From: Kaistella soli
GTDB taxonomy: Bacteria; Bacteroidota; Bacteroidia; Flavobacteriales; Weeksellaceae
Length of the DNA stretch: 64,000 nucleotides
Reading direction: 5' to 3'
Assembly: GCF_019038595.1 (NCBI RefSeq)
Contig: NZ_JAHOPF010000002.1
Span: 1-64,000, forward strand
Part shown: positions 49,496 to 58,599 of the stretch, piece after piece
Numbering within the stretch: position 1 is the first letter of the stretch
Layout: each line of letters starts with the position of its first letter
Notes under the pieces: model-generated
Databases searched by the model: none
What the model saw: only the letters and a program-made list of their open reading frames with translations
What the model was told of the DNA's origin: nothing
Program-made: the position numbers and the translations under genes

Positions 49496-52400
49496 TTAAA
49501 CTTTATGTTTCGGAGTAAATCCGTCATCGCTAAGTTCGTTGTGTTCGTACTCAGCGGTCATTTCGTATTCAAAATCTATTTTCTGATCCTTACCCATTCT
49601 TCTGAGCAGTGAATCGAAAAGTGAATAAACCACCGGAACGATAATCAAGGTAAGGAAAAGCGAAGAGGTTAATCCTCCAATTACCACCCAGGCCAAACCG
49701 TTGTTCATTTCTGCACCTGCTCCTTTTGCCAAAGCAATTGGAAGCATCCCGAAAATCATCGCAATGGTAGTCATCAGAATCGGACGTAGCCTTGCGTGGT
49801 TTGCCTGAATCAGCGCATCGTGAGTGTTTGCTCCTGCTGCTTTTCTCATGTTGGCAAAATCGACAATCATAATCGCGTTTTTCGCTACCAAACCAATCAG
49901 CATGATCATTCCTAACATGGTAAAAATATTCAGCGTGTTTCCTGTCAGAGCCAGAATTACCATCACCCCGATGAGTGCCAGCGGAATGGAGAACAATACC
50001 ACAAACGGATATACAAAGCTGTCATATAAAGAAACCATTACCAGGTAAACCAATACAATTGCCGCCAGTAAAGCTACTCCCAGAGTACCGAAACCTTCTG
50101 TCTGGTTTTCCATATCACCACTCCAGATGTAATTAACGCCTGCAGGTTTTGTTTTTTCGTTATCCATGAACTGTGCAGCCCATTCATTCGCCACATCTCC
50201 CGCAGGCCGGCCTACTACTTTTGCAAGTACTTTTACCGAAGGTGATTTGTCTCTACGCTGAAGTAAACTTGGCCCTGAACTCATATCGACAACAGCAAAC
50301 TGGCTCAGTCTGATCTGCTCTCCTTTTGAATTGGTAAACATCAGATTTCGGACATCATCAATTGATTTTCTGTTGTTATCTGCAAAACGGATGTTGATAT
50401 CGTATTCATATTCTCCTGTTCTGAACTTTCCGTCGGTGTTTCCGTTAAATGCAGTCTGCATCGCCTGTCCCACACTTGAAAGATTTAAACCTAAAGCGGA
50501 CATTTTATCCCGATCGATATTTACACGCACTTCCGGACTTCCAGTATCAGTTGACAGTTCGGCATCTACAGCTCCCGGAACTTTTTTAAGTAATTCGAGG
50601 ATTCTCGAGGCTTCTTTGTTTGCTGTTTCATTATCAGCGGCCGTTACCACCATCTGGATCGGCGCCTGATTAGCTCCCATCAATCCTATCGGTGCAGTTT
50701 TGAATTCTACCCCGGTGAATTTTTCTTCAAGATCTCTTTTGATTTTTGCCGACATAATATCGGTCGTTTCAGAACGTTCGGATTTATCATTTAAAATCAC
50801 CTGAACTTCCGACTGATAAGCTGTCGCCTGAGCACCGCCAAAACCTGAGGATTGCTGCCCTACTGTCGTGATTAAATTCACAACATTCGGGTTATCTCTT
50901 AAATATTTTTCAACCTGCAGCGTAACCTGATTTGTTTTTTCAATGGTTGCATCTTTAGGTAATTCCATCTGTACAAGGAACTGTCCGCGGTCCATCTTAG
51001 GGAAAAATTCACCTCCGATAAATCCGAATACCACCAATAAACATGAAGCAACCAACACGAAAAATGTAACAACTACTGTCATGATCCTTCTTGCACCTGT
51101 TTTTAAGCACCATTCCAGGATGTCGGTGATCCAGTGGGTGAATTTGTCCAACTGTGTTTCAAACCAGAGGATGAATTTTTCAAAAGGATTTTTACCTGTA
51201 AGATGCACCACTTTCCCGAATCTTGAAGATAACCAGGGAATAATTGTAAATGAAGATAATAATGAAAATAAAGTAGCAATAACTACTGTTACACAGAACT
51301 GTGCAAGAATATTGGATACCAAACCGGAGCTCATCGCGATCGGTAAAAATACCACAACAATTACCAAAGTAATCGCTGTTACGGTAAAGCCGATTTCTGA
51401 TGCACCGTCATACGCTGCACGAATCCTGCTTTTACCCATTTCCATGTGACGGTAAACGTTTTCCAAAACTACAATGGCATCATCCACCAAAATACCAACT
51501 ACCAGGGAAAGCCCAAGTAAACTCATCAGGTTCAGGGTGTATCCCATTAAATACATCCCGATAAAAGTTGCGATCAGGGAAATTGGGATAGAAACCATCA
51601 CGATGAACGCATTTCTGATATTGTGAAGGAAAAGAAGCATTACAATCGCCACCAAAACAATCGCTAATACCAAATCGAAAATTACGTGATTGGCAGATTC
51701 CAATGTAAACTCTGTACTGTCATTAACGATATTCACCTTTACATCCTGAGCTTTGTAATTGTTGGTTACGTCAGCCATTGTTTTCTGAATACTTTCAGAC
51801 ACTGCAACGGCATTGGCATCAGACTGTTTTTTGATCTGCATCAAAATGGTAGGGTTCTGATTGTATCTTGCGATTTTGTCTACATCTTTCTGCGTGTCAA
51901 AAACTGTTGCAACATCTGAAAGACGGATCTGCGCACCGTTTTTTGAAGAAATCACCAAGTTATTCATCTCCTCCACCGATTTATACTTTCCGGATAATCT
52001 GATGGTAGATTTTGTAGTTCTGGATTTTAAACTTCCGGTTGGGAAGTCAAGATTTGAGGATAGAATTGCCTGCTGAACTTCCCCAATGGTAAGCCCGTAA
52101 CCCTGCAGTTTTTTATCATCGATGCTTACCTGAATTTCTCTTTCCTGTCCACCGATAAGATCAACCTGAGCAACACCGTTTACACGGGAAAATATAGGTT
52201 CAATTTTCTTATCCAGTAAGTCGTAAAGCTCTTTGCTGTTGAGTTTGGTACTGGAAACACTCATAGTGATGATCGGTAAATCATCCAGGGAAAACTTATT
52301 CAGTGAAGGTGCATCTGCGTCATCCGGAAGTTTGGATAAAATAGCGTTCACTTTACGCTGAGCGTCATTCAATGCATAATTTACATCTGCACCGGTATTC

Positions 52401-52684
52401 AGCTGAACCATGATCACGGAAAGGCTTTCGTAAGATGAGGATTCTACTTTCTTTACGTTTTCCAAAGATCCTACCGCATCTTCAATTTTTCTTGTTACCG
52501 AAGTTTCTACCTCACTTGGCGACGCACCGGGGTATACCGTAGAAATCGTTACCATATTGGTTTCAAACTTCGGGATGAGCTCGTACCCCATCATGGAGTA
52601 GCTCAGTAAACCGCCCAGAGTAAGTATTGTAAATAAAACAATAATTAAGGATGGTCTTTTAATAGATATTTCTGCTAACTTCAT
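49496..52684 (-). CDS. RND efflux permease, AcrB/HAE1 type
   Basis: The 1062-residue inner-membrane pump exports hydrophobic or amphipathic compounds with proton influx. It has the duplicated plan of 12 helices and two large periplasmic loops. Hallmarks are 'SIKRPSLIIVLFTILTLGG' at the N-terminus, 'GASPSEVETSVTRKIEDAV', 'LVVGILVDDAIVVLENVYRHME' in parts (helix 4, with the proton-relay aspartates), and 'KGAGAEMNNGLAWVVIGGLTSSL' in parts near the end. Last gene of the TetR-TolC-AcrA-AcrB operon; 4 nt separate it from acrA. Confidence 0.96.
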   Translation of the reverse strand: MKLAEISIKRPSLIIVLFTILTLGGLLSYSMMGYELIPKFETNMVTISTVYPGASPSEVETSVTRKIEDAVGSLENVKKVESSSYESLSVIMVQLNTGADVNYALNDAQRKVNAILSKLPDDADAPSLNKFSLDDLPIITMSVSSTKLNSKELYDLLDKKIEPIFSRVNGVAQVDLIGGQEREIQVSIDDKKLQGYGLTIGEVQQAILSSNLDFPTGSLKSRTTKSTIRLSGKYKSVEEMNNLVISSKNGAQIRLSDVATVFDTQKDVDKIARYNQNPTILMQIKKQSDANAVAVSESIQKTMADVTNNYKAQDVKVNIVNDSTEFTLESANHVIFDLVLAIVLVAIVMLLFLHNIRNAFIVMVSIPISLIATFIGMYLMGYTLNLMSLLGLSLVVGILVDDAIVVLENVYRHMEMGKSRIRAAYDGASEIGFTVTAITLVIVVVFLPIAMSSGLVSNILAQFCVTVVIATLFSLLSSFTIIPWLSSRFGKVVHLTGKNPFEKFILWFETQLDKFTHWITDILEWCLKTGARRIMTVVVTFFVLVASCLLVVFGFIGGEFFPKMDRGQFLVQMELPKDATIEKTNQVTLQVEKYLRDNPNVVNLITTVGQQSSGFGGAQATAYQSEVQVILNDKSERSETTDIMSAKIKRDLEEKFTGVEFKTAPIGLMGANQAPIQMVVTAADNETANKEASRILELLKKVPGAVDAELSTDTGSPEVRVNIDRDKMSALGLNLSSVGQAMQTAFNGNTDGKFRTGEYEYDINIRFADNNRKSIDDVRNLMFTNSKGEQIRLSQFAVVDMSSGPSLLQRRDKSPSVKVLAKVVGRPAGDVANEWAAQFMDNEKTKPAGVNYIWSGDMENQTEGFGTLGVALLAAIVLVYLVMVSLYDSFVYPFVVLFSIPLALIGVMVILALTGNTLNIFTMLGMIMLIGLVAKNAIMIVDFANMRKAAGANTHDALIQANHARLRPILMTTIAMIFGMLPIALAKGAGAEMNNGLAWVVIGGLTSSLFLTLIIVPVVYSLFDSLLRRMGKDQKIDFEYEMTAEYEHNELSDDGFTPKHKV

Positions 52685-52688
52685 CTTT

Positions 52689-53750
52689 CTACTTTACGAT
52701 ATTTATTTTTGCTCCGTTCTCCAGGTTGATCTGTCCGCTGGTGATTACCTGTTCACCTCCGTTCAGGCCGCTAATAATCTGTACTTTATCACCATATACT
52801 TTTCCGGTTTTTACGGTAGTAAGTTTTGCAGTTCCGTTCTGTACAATAAATAGCTGTCCTGAGCTTACGCCGTTAACAAATGCAGCAGCAGGAACGGTTA
52901 ACAGATTCTGGTTTTCTGCTCCGTAGTTTGTTTTAAACAAAGCTGTTCCGTACATACCCGCTTTTAACTGTCCGTTGTTTGAAACTTCCACTTCTACAGG
53001 GAAATTTAATGAGGCATCACTTTTTGGGGCAATAAATGTAATTTTTCCGCTGAAAGTTTCATCAGGCAAAGCGTTCACATTAATAGAAACCTGCTGACCG
53101 ATCTGGATTCTTCCAACCTGGCTTTCATCCACTAAAACTGAAAGTTTCAAACTGTTGATGTTCACAATTTCGAATAAAGGGGTTCCCGGTGACACAACCA
53201 TTCCCGGCTCCACCATTCTTTTATTGATCGTTCCGCTGATGCCTGCTCTCACGCTTGTATCATTAATTTTCACTCTTTGGGCACGTACGGCAGCCTGAGC
53301 ATTTTTAAGCTGCAATCTGGAATTATCAACCTGCTGTTTGGTCACACCGCCGGTTTTATAAGCATTTTCGTAACGCTGATTGTCGATAATTGCATTCTGT
53401 AAAGTATTTTGCGCCTGAGTAACATCGACTTCTATCGCATCTCTTTTAATGGTCGCCAAAACCTGCCCTGCTCCCACCCTGGAACCTTCTTTTGCAAATA
53501 CACTTACAACACGTCCGGAAATATCAGCACTCTGATTTGTTTCCTGTTTTGGGATAAAAGTTCCGTTTGCAGAATAGTCGGTATTAATGTTTTCTCTTGT
53601 TGCAGTTACCACGTTCACGTTGATTTTATCAACCTGTTTTGCCACTTCTTTTACTTCAGTTTCCTGTTGCTTTTTGTTGCTGGAAATTTTGTATGCTCCG
53701 AGGCCGATAAGTACAGCTGCTACGATGATATATATTAAAGTTTTTTTCAT
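52689..53750 (-). CDS. RND efflux periplasmic adaptor, AcrA/MFP type
   Basis: The 353-residue membrane-fusion protein joins the AcrB pump to the TolC channel. It has an N-terminal hydrophobic anchor (about 5-20), a lipoyl/beta-barrel core with 'ADISGRVVSVFAKEGSRVGAGQVLATI' in parts and an alpha-hairpin ('DVTQAQNTLQNAIIDNQRY'). A 'VRAGISGTINKRMVEPGMVVSPG' segment in parts and the 'VTSGQINLENGAKINIVK' end complete the usual plan. It sits between tolC and acrB with 4-8 nt gaps. Confidence 0.95.
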   Translation of the reverse strand: MKKTLIYIIVAAVLIGLGAYKISSNKKQQETEVKEVAKQVDKINVNVVTATRENINTDYSANGTFIPKQETNQSADISGRVVSVFAKEGSRVGAGQVLATIKRDAIEVDVTQAQNTLQNAIIDNQRYENAYKTGGVTKQQVDNSRLQLKNAQAAVRAQRVKINDTSVRAGISGTINKRMVEPGMVVSPGTPLFEIVNINSLKLSVLVDESQVGRIQIGQQVSINVNALPDETFSGKITFIAPKSDASLNFPVEVEVSNNGQLKAGMYGTALFKTNYGAENQNLLTVPAAAFVNGVSSGQLFIVQNGTAKLTTVKTGKVYGDKVQIISGLNGGEQVITSGQINLENGAKINIVK

Positions 53751-53757
53751 GTCAGTT

Positions 53758-55107
53758 TTATTTTAAATAAGTTTTAAGTTCTCCTTTTGCTTTATAATAT
53801 TGTATTTCTGCTATTTTGTAATCTAAAACAGCATTGCTGTAATTATTTTTAGCTTCAACCAAAGCGTTTTCGGCTTCCAGCAATTCCGTAAGAGTTGCTA
53901 AGCCGTATTGGTAATTGCTTTTTGTGTTTGCAGCTACCGTTTCGGCCAATGCGACATTCGCCTTTTGGCTTTCTAAAGATAAAAGGCTGTTTTCAATCTG
54001 GGATTTTGCATTTTGGTAAGATAAATCCAAACCAAGCTTTGCATCCGCAATGTCAACTTCCAATTTATCGAGTTCTATCTGTGCCATTTCCACCCGGGCC
54101 TTCGTAGCAAAACCGTTGAAAATAGGGATATTAACTCCTAAAGTTACTGCCGAATAATCTGCCCAATAAACGCCGTCCTTATTTCCATGAGTTAAAGGAA
54201 ATTTATTTCCCAACCCTTGCCAGCTGTAATTGGCATTTAGGTTTACCGTCGGATAATAAGCTGCTTCAACCGCTTTTTTATTATATTGTAAAAGCTCTTT
54301 TTGTTTAGTTAAAATTTTAATTTCAGACCTTTCGTCGGTGCCTACCGTTTCCTCCAGTAAATGAGGTGTTACTTCCATATCGGATTTTACGAGTTCAATT
54401 TTGTTTTCAATCGGCATTCCCATATAGAATTTCAGGGCATTTTCCGCCTGATTGATGGCGTTTTGCTGTTGTTTCAAAATGGTGCTGATGTTGGTAAGGT
54501 TCACGTTGGTTCTGTCTAAATCTACTTTTTTAGCCAAACCATTATCAAATAAACTTTTAATGATATTTCTTGCTTTTTCAGTGCTTGTAAAACTACTTTC
54601 CAGAGTTTCTTTCTTCTGCTGAATGGTAAAAACCTGAAAATAAGCATTTGAAACCCTTTCTATAATCTGTTCCTCCGTTAATTGAGCATTAAGCTGGTAG
54701 AATTCTTTAGTCGATTTTGCGGCTTTAAGACCAACAAATACCTGCTGATTAAATAGTGCCTGAGACAGTTGCAGACCACCTCCGGCATTCCATTTCTGAC
54801 CTAAGGAAATCAGCTGAATATTGCTGGGACCGCCACTGAAAGCTCCTGTATCTAAAGCAGTTGTCTGTAATATTGGGTTGTAGGTAATGTTTGCGACTCC
54901 ATTAATTTTTGGTAGGGCTCCAGCTTTCGCTTCCATAATTTGATAATCGGCATTGCGGATATCCAGTTTCGCTTTCTGTGCTTCTGCTTTATTCTGCAGA
55001 GCGTACTCGATGGCTTGTTTGAGGGTGACGGTTTCCTGTGCCTGCAATTCTGTCATTGAGAACGCAAGTAGAAGTACGCCGAGCGCCATTTTTCTCCAGT
55101 TGGTCAT
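53758..55107 (-). CDS. TolC-family outer-membrane channel
   Basis: The 449-residue protein has a signal peptide (cleavage near 'TELQA', about 23) and two TolC-type repeats of helices and strands: 'VTLKQAIEYALQNKAEAQKA' and the late 'LTELLEAENALVEAKNNYSNAVLDYKIAEIQYYKAKGEL' in parts. It forms the outer-membrane exit of the RND pump. The gene lies 71 nt after the tetR stop and 8 nt before acrA. Confidence 0.94.
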   Translation of the reverse strand: MTNWRKMALGVLLLAFSMTELQAQETVTLKQAIEYALQNKAEAQKAKLDIRNADYQIMEAKAGALPKINGVANITYNPILQTTALDTGAFSGGPSNIQLISLGQKWNAGGGLQLSQALFNQQVFVGLKAAKSTKEFYQLNAQLTEEQIIERVSNAYFQVFTIQQKKETLESSFTSTEKARNIIKSLFDNGLAKKVDLDRTNVNLTNISTILKQQQNAINQAENALKFYMGMPIENKIELVKSDMEVTPHLLEETVGTDERSEIKILTKQKELLQYNKKAVEAAYYPTVNLNANYSWQGLGNKFPLTHGNKDGVYWADYSAVTLGVNIPIFNGFATKARVEMAQIELDKLEVDIADAKLGLDLSYQNAKSQIENSLLSLESQKANVALAETVAANTKSNYQYGLATLTELLEAENALVEAKNNYSNAVLDYKIAEIQYYKAKGELKTYLK

Positions 55108-55141
55108 TTTATATTGGGTTATTATTTATTATAACGTTGAG

Positions 55142-55149
55142 AGTTTCCT
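55142..55149. promoter_or_regulatory. AGTTTCCT motif before tolC, shared with the tetR promoter region
   Basis: AGTTTCCT at 55142-55149 recurs at 55838-55845 and, inverted, at 55928-55935 (extending to a 9-mer with the tolC copy). All three lie in non-coding gaps of the efflux operon. This may be an operator for the TetR-family protein, though statistical support is weak. Confidence 0.3.
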
Positions 55150-55178
55150 TTTTACTTTAATTGAAAATATTTTTCAAA

Positions 55179-55787
55179 TTAAACAGGATCTTTTTTAGCG
55201 GTGATTTTCTTTAAATAATCTTTGCCTTTCTCTGTCGTGATGGCGTTCATGAAAAACATCAGTGCTTCATTATTATAATGTGCCCTGTCTATTTCATTGG
55301 TGTCGAGAAACGGCGAACTGTCATATGACATCACAAGCTGGAAGAAAATCTTTCCATAAATTCTGGCGTCGAAATCGTTTCTGTAATATCCCTGATCTCT
55401 GCCTTTTTCGATATTGTGGACCAGCACTTCCGAAAACCTTTCTGAAAATTCCATCATGTGCTTATTGAAAATTGCTGGATAATACTTAATCAACTGTCTT
55501 ATCAGAATGGTATTATTAGATTGGGCAGCTTTTTCAAAATGTTCATCACGGCAAAACATTCTTTCGATGGCATTTTCAATTTTCGCATCCAGTTCGTTGA
55601 GTTTTTCAATAACTTCGTTGAGTTTGAAATGAAGTACATCACCCAAAAGAGCTTCCTTGTTGGTGTATTTTTGGTAAAGCGTTTTTTTGGACATCCCGAA
55701 TTCTTTGGCAATATCATCCATCGTTAATGTCTTAGCGCCATTTTCAATGAAAAGATCTACTACTTTTTCTATAAACTTTTTATCCAT
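55179..55787 (-). CDS. TetR-family repressor of the efflux operon
   Basis: The 202-residue protein has an N-terminal helix-turn-helix ('TLTMDDIAKEFGMSKKTLYQKYTNKEALL' in parts, about 20-50) and an all-helical ligand-binding C-terminal domain. It is the first gene of the efflux operon and most probably represses it until an exported compound binds. The start at ATG 55787 is chosen; the longer frame starts with a TTG 6 nt earlier. A -7 box (TAGCTTTG) lies at 55806-55813. Confidence 0.92.
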   Translation of the reverse strand: MDKKFIEKVVDLFIENGAKTLTMDDIAKEFGMSKKTLYQKYTNKEALLGDVLHFKLNEVIEKLNELDAKIENAIERMFCRDEHFEKAAQSNNTILIRQLIKYYPAIFNKHMMEFSERFSEVLVHNIEKGRDQGYYRNDFDARIYGKIFFQLVMSYDSSPFLDTNEIDRAHYNNEALMFFMNAITTEKGKDYLKKITAKKDPV

Positions 55788-55805
55788 TATCAAATATTAC
55801 GGGGG

Positions 55806-55813
55806 CAAAGCTA
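55806..55813 (-). promoter_or_regulatory. -7 box of the efflux operon
   Basis: TAGCTTTG on the minus strand, followed by C, lies 18 nt before the tetR ATG. AGGAAACT lies just upstream of where the -33 element would be. The rest of the gap up to 56065 holds no gene. Confidence 0.5.
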
Positions 55814-56065
55814 CAAAGAAAACTTAAAAACATAAAAAGTTTCCTAGTTTATTTTAATAGACTACAGCTATCTGTTTTATTGACAACACCATTATGTCTA
55901 TTAAAAAAAGGGTTTTCAGCTTACTCCAGGAAACTCTTTTACGGTAAAAATTATCATCTTTCAAAAAGAAAAATTTGAAAAGGTGATTTAACGATACGCC
56001 TCATAGTTTTTATGGATATTTCTAATTTCATTGTTATCTGTGATTTATTCAGTCTTCAATCACTA

Positions 56066-56073
56066 TACATTTG
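56066..56073 (+). promoter_or_regulatory. -7 box of the curli operon
   Basis: TACATTTG fits the -7 consensus and lies 32 nt before the curlin ATG. No TTTG is present at -33 spacing, so an activator may be needed. The gap from 55814 to 56065 shows no gene and no CsgD-like regulator. Confidence 0.5.
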
Positions 56074-56105
56074 TACCACAAACTAACCAATAAAATTATT
56101 TAACC

Positions 56106-56936
56106 ATGAAAAAATTATTTGCAGGTGCATTCGCACTAATGGCAGTTACAATCGGTTTTGCACAGAATAACCATGATGTAACAACTCAGATGGGTAATCA
56201 AAACACAGCTAACGTTGACCAACACGGTAAGGAAAATTCCAATACCATTTATCAGAAAGGAAACCAGAACGAAGCAAAAGTATCGGAGTACGGTAGAAAG
56301 AACGTAAATAATACTGAAAGCCTTGGTGATAAAAACAAGGAATTAGTGTATCAAAGCGGTAAATCCAACGACAATGATACCTGGCAAAAGGGTGATAAAA
56401 ACTCTGCTACCACCAAACAGTACGGAGAATTCAATAAAGTTACCCAAAAACAGAAAGGTGACAATAACTCTGTTTACGCTTTACAATGCGGCGATAAAAA
56501 TATTGCGATGCAAAATCAAAACGGTGATCATAATAAATTGACATCAGAGCAATATGGAGATAACAACAATGTTAATCAAATGCAGAAAGGTGATCGTAAT
56601 AGTGCTGATGGATGGCAAAATGGTAAAGGAAATAAAATTACCCAAAACCAGGATGGTGATCATAACGATGCCAAAGCAACACAGACTGGATATGACAATA
56701 AGATTACTCAAAAACAGGATGGTGACTGGAATAGAGCTATTGCCACCCAAACAGGTGACAGAAACACTATCAGCCAAACTCAACTTGGAAACGGACATTA
56801 TTCAAAAGATACTCAAGTGGGATGCGATAACAAGATTACTGTTTTACAGGAAACAAATCATTCCAATGGCGGCGATTGCTGTGCACCTCCAATGCCTCAG
56901 CCAAAATGTAACCAGCATTCAGGAGACGGTTGCTAA
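56106..56936 (+). CDS. csgA: Major curlin subunit (CsgA-like), 20 repeat units with a Cys-rich tail
   Basis: The 276-residue secreted amyloid subunit has a signal peptide ending near residue 19. From Gln28 to residue 247 it consists of 20 consecutive 11-residue units with no gap. Their consensus is Q-x-G-[DNK]-x-N-x5, which is half of the curlin repeat, so 10 curlin turns. In known curlins the Q and N ladders stack in the amyloid beta-solenoid. The tail (248-276) is not repeat-like and carries Cys258, Cys259, Cys268 and a C-terminal Cys276, plus prolines. Two further Cys (128, 240) sit in repeats. E. coli CsgA has five repeats and no such tail. It is the first gene of the operon. Confidence 0.9.
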   Translation: MKKLFAGAFALMAVTIGFAQNNHDVTTQMGNQNTANVDQHGKENSNTIYQKGNQNEAKVSEYGRKNVNNTESLGDKNKELVYQSGKSNDNDTWQKGDKNSATTKQYGEFNKVTQKQKGDNNSVYALQCGDKNIAMQNQNGDHNKLTSEQYGDNNNVNQMQKGDRNSADGWQNGKGNKITQNQDGDHNDAKATQTGYDNKITQKQDGDWNRAIATQTGDRNTISQTQLGNGHYSKDTQVGCDNKITVLQETNHSNGGDCCAPPMPQPKCNQHSGDGC

Positions 56937-56968
56937 TAAACTGCTCATCTGATATTAATTCAACCCTT

Positions 56969-56995
56969 GGGAGAAACTATCCAATAGTTTCTCCC
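56969..56995 (+). terminator. Intercistronic hairpin between the two curlin genes
   Basis: GGGAGAAACTAT/ATAGTTTCTCCC is a perfect 12-bp stem with a CCA loop, followed by TTTTA. The short T run suggests partial termination or 3'-end protection, which would raise the csgA transcript over the rest of the operon. Confidence 0.75.
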
Positions 56996-57016
56996 TTTTA
57001 CCCAAAAAATAATATC

Positions 57017-57421
57017 ATGAAAAATTTATTTTTAGTTAGCATGATTTTATGTAGTTTTTTGATGAGTGCACAAAGCATTGATTTTGGCAATATCAACAGT
57101 CAAAATATTTTAAATATCCTTGCTGCCCCGGAAACGAGTCCTTCTGCGGTGTCTTCAAAAACGTCAGTTACACAGTTAGGAAATAATAACAATGCTATGA
57201 TTTATAATAAAAGTAAAAGAAGTGATTTAATGATTCGGCAAACGGGTGATTTTAATACCACTTTGATGACTAACACTAATCCTCATTTGGAAAACAAACA
57301 GAAAGTAAATGTTGAAGGCAATAATAATTATATCGACATTACAGGAAACAACAGCAACGCTAAAGAAATGCAGATCAATCTGAAAACCAACGACAAAATG
57401 ATTTTTGTCCGTCACTACTAA
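57017..57421 (+). CDS. csgB: Minor curlin-like subunit, probable nucleator (CsgB-like)
   Basis: The 134-residue secreted protein has a signal peptide (MKNLFLVSMILCSFLMSAQ) and a shorter, less regular set of curlin-type units: 'VTQLGNNNNAMI', 'IRQTGDFNTTLM', 'VNVEGNNNYIDITGNNSN'. In other curli systems the second curlin anchors and nucleates the fibre. That role is inferred here from gene order and divergence. The start at 57017 is chosen because the signal peptide begins there; the longer frame starts in the csgA end. It is separated from csgA by a strong hairpin. Confidence 0.8.
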   Translation: MKNLFLVSMILCSFLMSAQSIDFGNINSQNILNILAAPETSPSAVSSKTSVTQLGNNNNAMIYNKSKRSDLMIRQTGDFNTTLMTNTNPHLENKQKVNVEGNNNYIDITGNNSNAKEMQINLKTNDKMIFVRHY

Positions 57422-57439
57422 CTTTACTTTATAATAATT

Positions 57440-58177
57440 ATGAAAAAGTTTATTTTAAACCTGTGCTTCATCTTTCTCCTCATCTTCGGGATCAGTTGTA
57501 ACGCTCAAGATGCTCAAACGGTAACAGCAAAAATTGAAAGTGAAAATATAGAAGGAACACTCAATCTGAAGGCAGTTGCAAAAAACCAAGGTCAGGTACA
57601 TCAGTCACTGAATTATATTTTTCTTGCCGTAAAAAAGGACCGAGGAAAAAACATGTCCTCCTCCCAACAGCAAAATAAATTTACCCTACTTCCGAAAGAG
57701 AGCAAAATTCTTTCGGAAATATCTATTAATGTCAATAAGGACGATGCGCTGAAAGTTTATCTATTTATTAAAGATGAAAAAACCGCAAAAGTTATCGCAA
57801 AGGACAGTTTGGAAATGAATGCAAAAAGCTTTAAAAACAATGTATCCTATGAAAAAACTACCAATGAGGAGAATATGATGATGAAAGGTTTAATCATCAA
57901 TGAGACAAAAACTAGAATTGGCGACGATTTTTACAGCAGATTCTATTCACTCCTGATGCTGAATGCGATTGAGTTCGGTTTTAGAATCAGAGTTTCGGAG
58001 GTTCCTTCTACGGGTACAAACACACAACTTCAGATTTTTGCGGATGATGAGAATATTCTGACATTTTTTGCAAGGCCTGAAGATGATTATCTGGATGATA
58101 TCGTAAAAGAAACGATTGCAAGCCTAATACAATACGACAATGACCGGCAAGTCACCGATAAAGGCTTCATTTATTAA
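57440..58177 (+). CDS. csgE: CsgE-type curli secretion chaperone with an N-terminal CsgH-like domain
   Basis: The 245-residue exported protein has two domains after its signal peptide (about 1-23). The C-terminal part (about 148-240) is CsgE: 'GLIINETKTRIGDDFYSRFY', then 'TGTNTQLQIFADDENILTFFARPEDDYLDD' in parts. CsgE caps the periplasmic side of the CsgG pore and delivers substrate. The N-terminal part (about 28-130) is an all-beta domain, with 'SLNYIFLAVKKD' and 'SSSQQQNKFTLLPKESKIL'. It resembles CsgH/CsgC-type immunoglobulin-like inhibitors of curlin aggregation. E. coli CsgE lacks this part. The fold of the N-terminal domain is inferred from pattern, not tested. Confidence 0.82.
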   Translation: MKKFILNLCFIFLLIFGISCNAQDAQTVTAKIESENIEGTLNLKAVAKNQGQVHQSLNYIFLAVKKDRGKNMSSSQQQNKFTLLPKESKILSEISINVNKDDALKVYLFIKDEKTAKVIAKDSLEMNAKSFKNNVSYEKTTNEENMMMKGLIINETKTRIGDDFYSRFYSLLMLNAIEFGFRIRVSEVPSTGTNTQLQIFADDENILTFFARPEDDYLDDIVKETIASLIQYDNDRQVTDKGFIY

Positions 58178-58191
58178 CCAAAAATAAAATT

Positions 58192-58587
58192 ATGAAAACA
58201 CTTGTTTTTTATTTTGTCTTTGGGGTTAGTTTTGCCTATGGACAGCAGTTTGTTTATAAACCGGTAAATCCTGCTTTTGGCGGAGATACCTTTAATTACC
58301 AATGGCTTTTAAGCTCTGCTTCCTCGCAAAATCAGTTCAAAGGAACTACCTCAGATTTCGGCTCACTCAGCACTCTGGACAGCTTTACAGAAAGCCTGAA
58401 CAGGCAGTTATTGAGCCAGTTATCCCAAAAGCTCTTCGGAGATCAGTTTGGGAGCGGAAATTTAAAACCGGGGAATTATACCTTCGGTTCTATGTACATT
58501 CAAGTTACACAGTCTGACAAAGGATTATTAGTAAGAATTTTAAATACAACAACAGGTGAACAGTCAGAAATCATAATCCCGAACTAA
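58192..58587 (+). CDS. csgF: Curli accessory protein CsgF
   Basis: CsgF plugs into the CsgG pore and places the nucleator at the surface. The 131-residue protein has a signal peptide ('YGQQF', cleavage about 17). The CsgG-binding N-terminal motif is present as 'FVYKPVNPAFGGDTFNYQWLLSSASSQN' in parts, matching the 'NPNFGG...LLNSAQAQN' pattern of E. coli CsgF. A C-terminal beta domain ends 'TTGEQSEIIIPN'. Length is normal. It sits between csgE and csgG with about 13-nt gaps. Confidence 0.92.
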   Translation: MKTLVFYFVFGVSFAYGQQFVYKPVNPAFGGDTFNYQWLLSSASSQNQFKGTTSDFGSLSTLDSFTESLNRQLLSQLSQKLFGDQFGSGNLKPGNYTFGSMYIQVTQSDKGLLVRILNTTTGEQSEIIIPN

Positions 58588-58599
58588 AGAATTAATATC

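Noticed and set aside
56554-56952. 132-codon frame in the curlin gene
   Set aside because: It is an out-of-frame shadow created by the 33-nt coding repeats; the curlin frame has the signal peptide and repeat logic.
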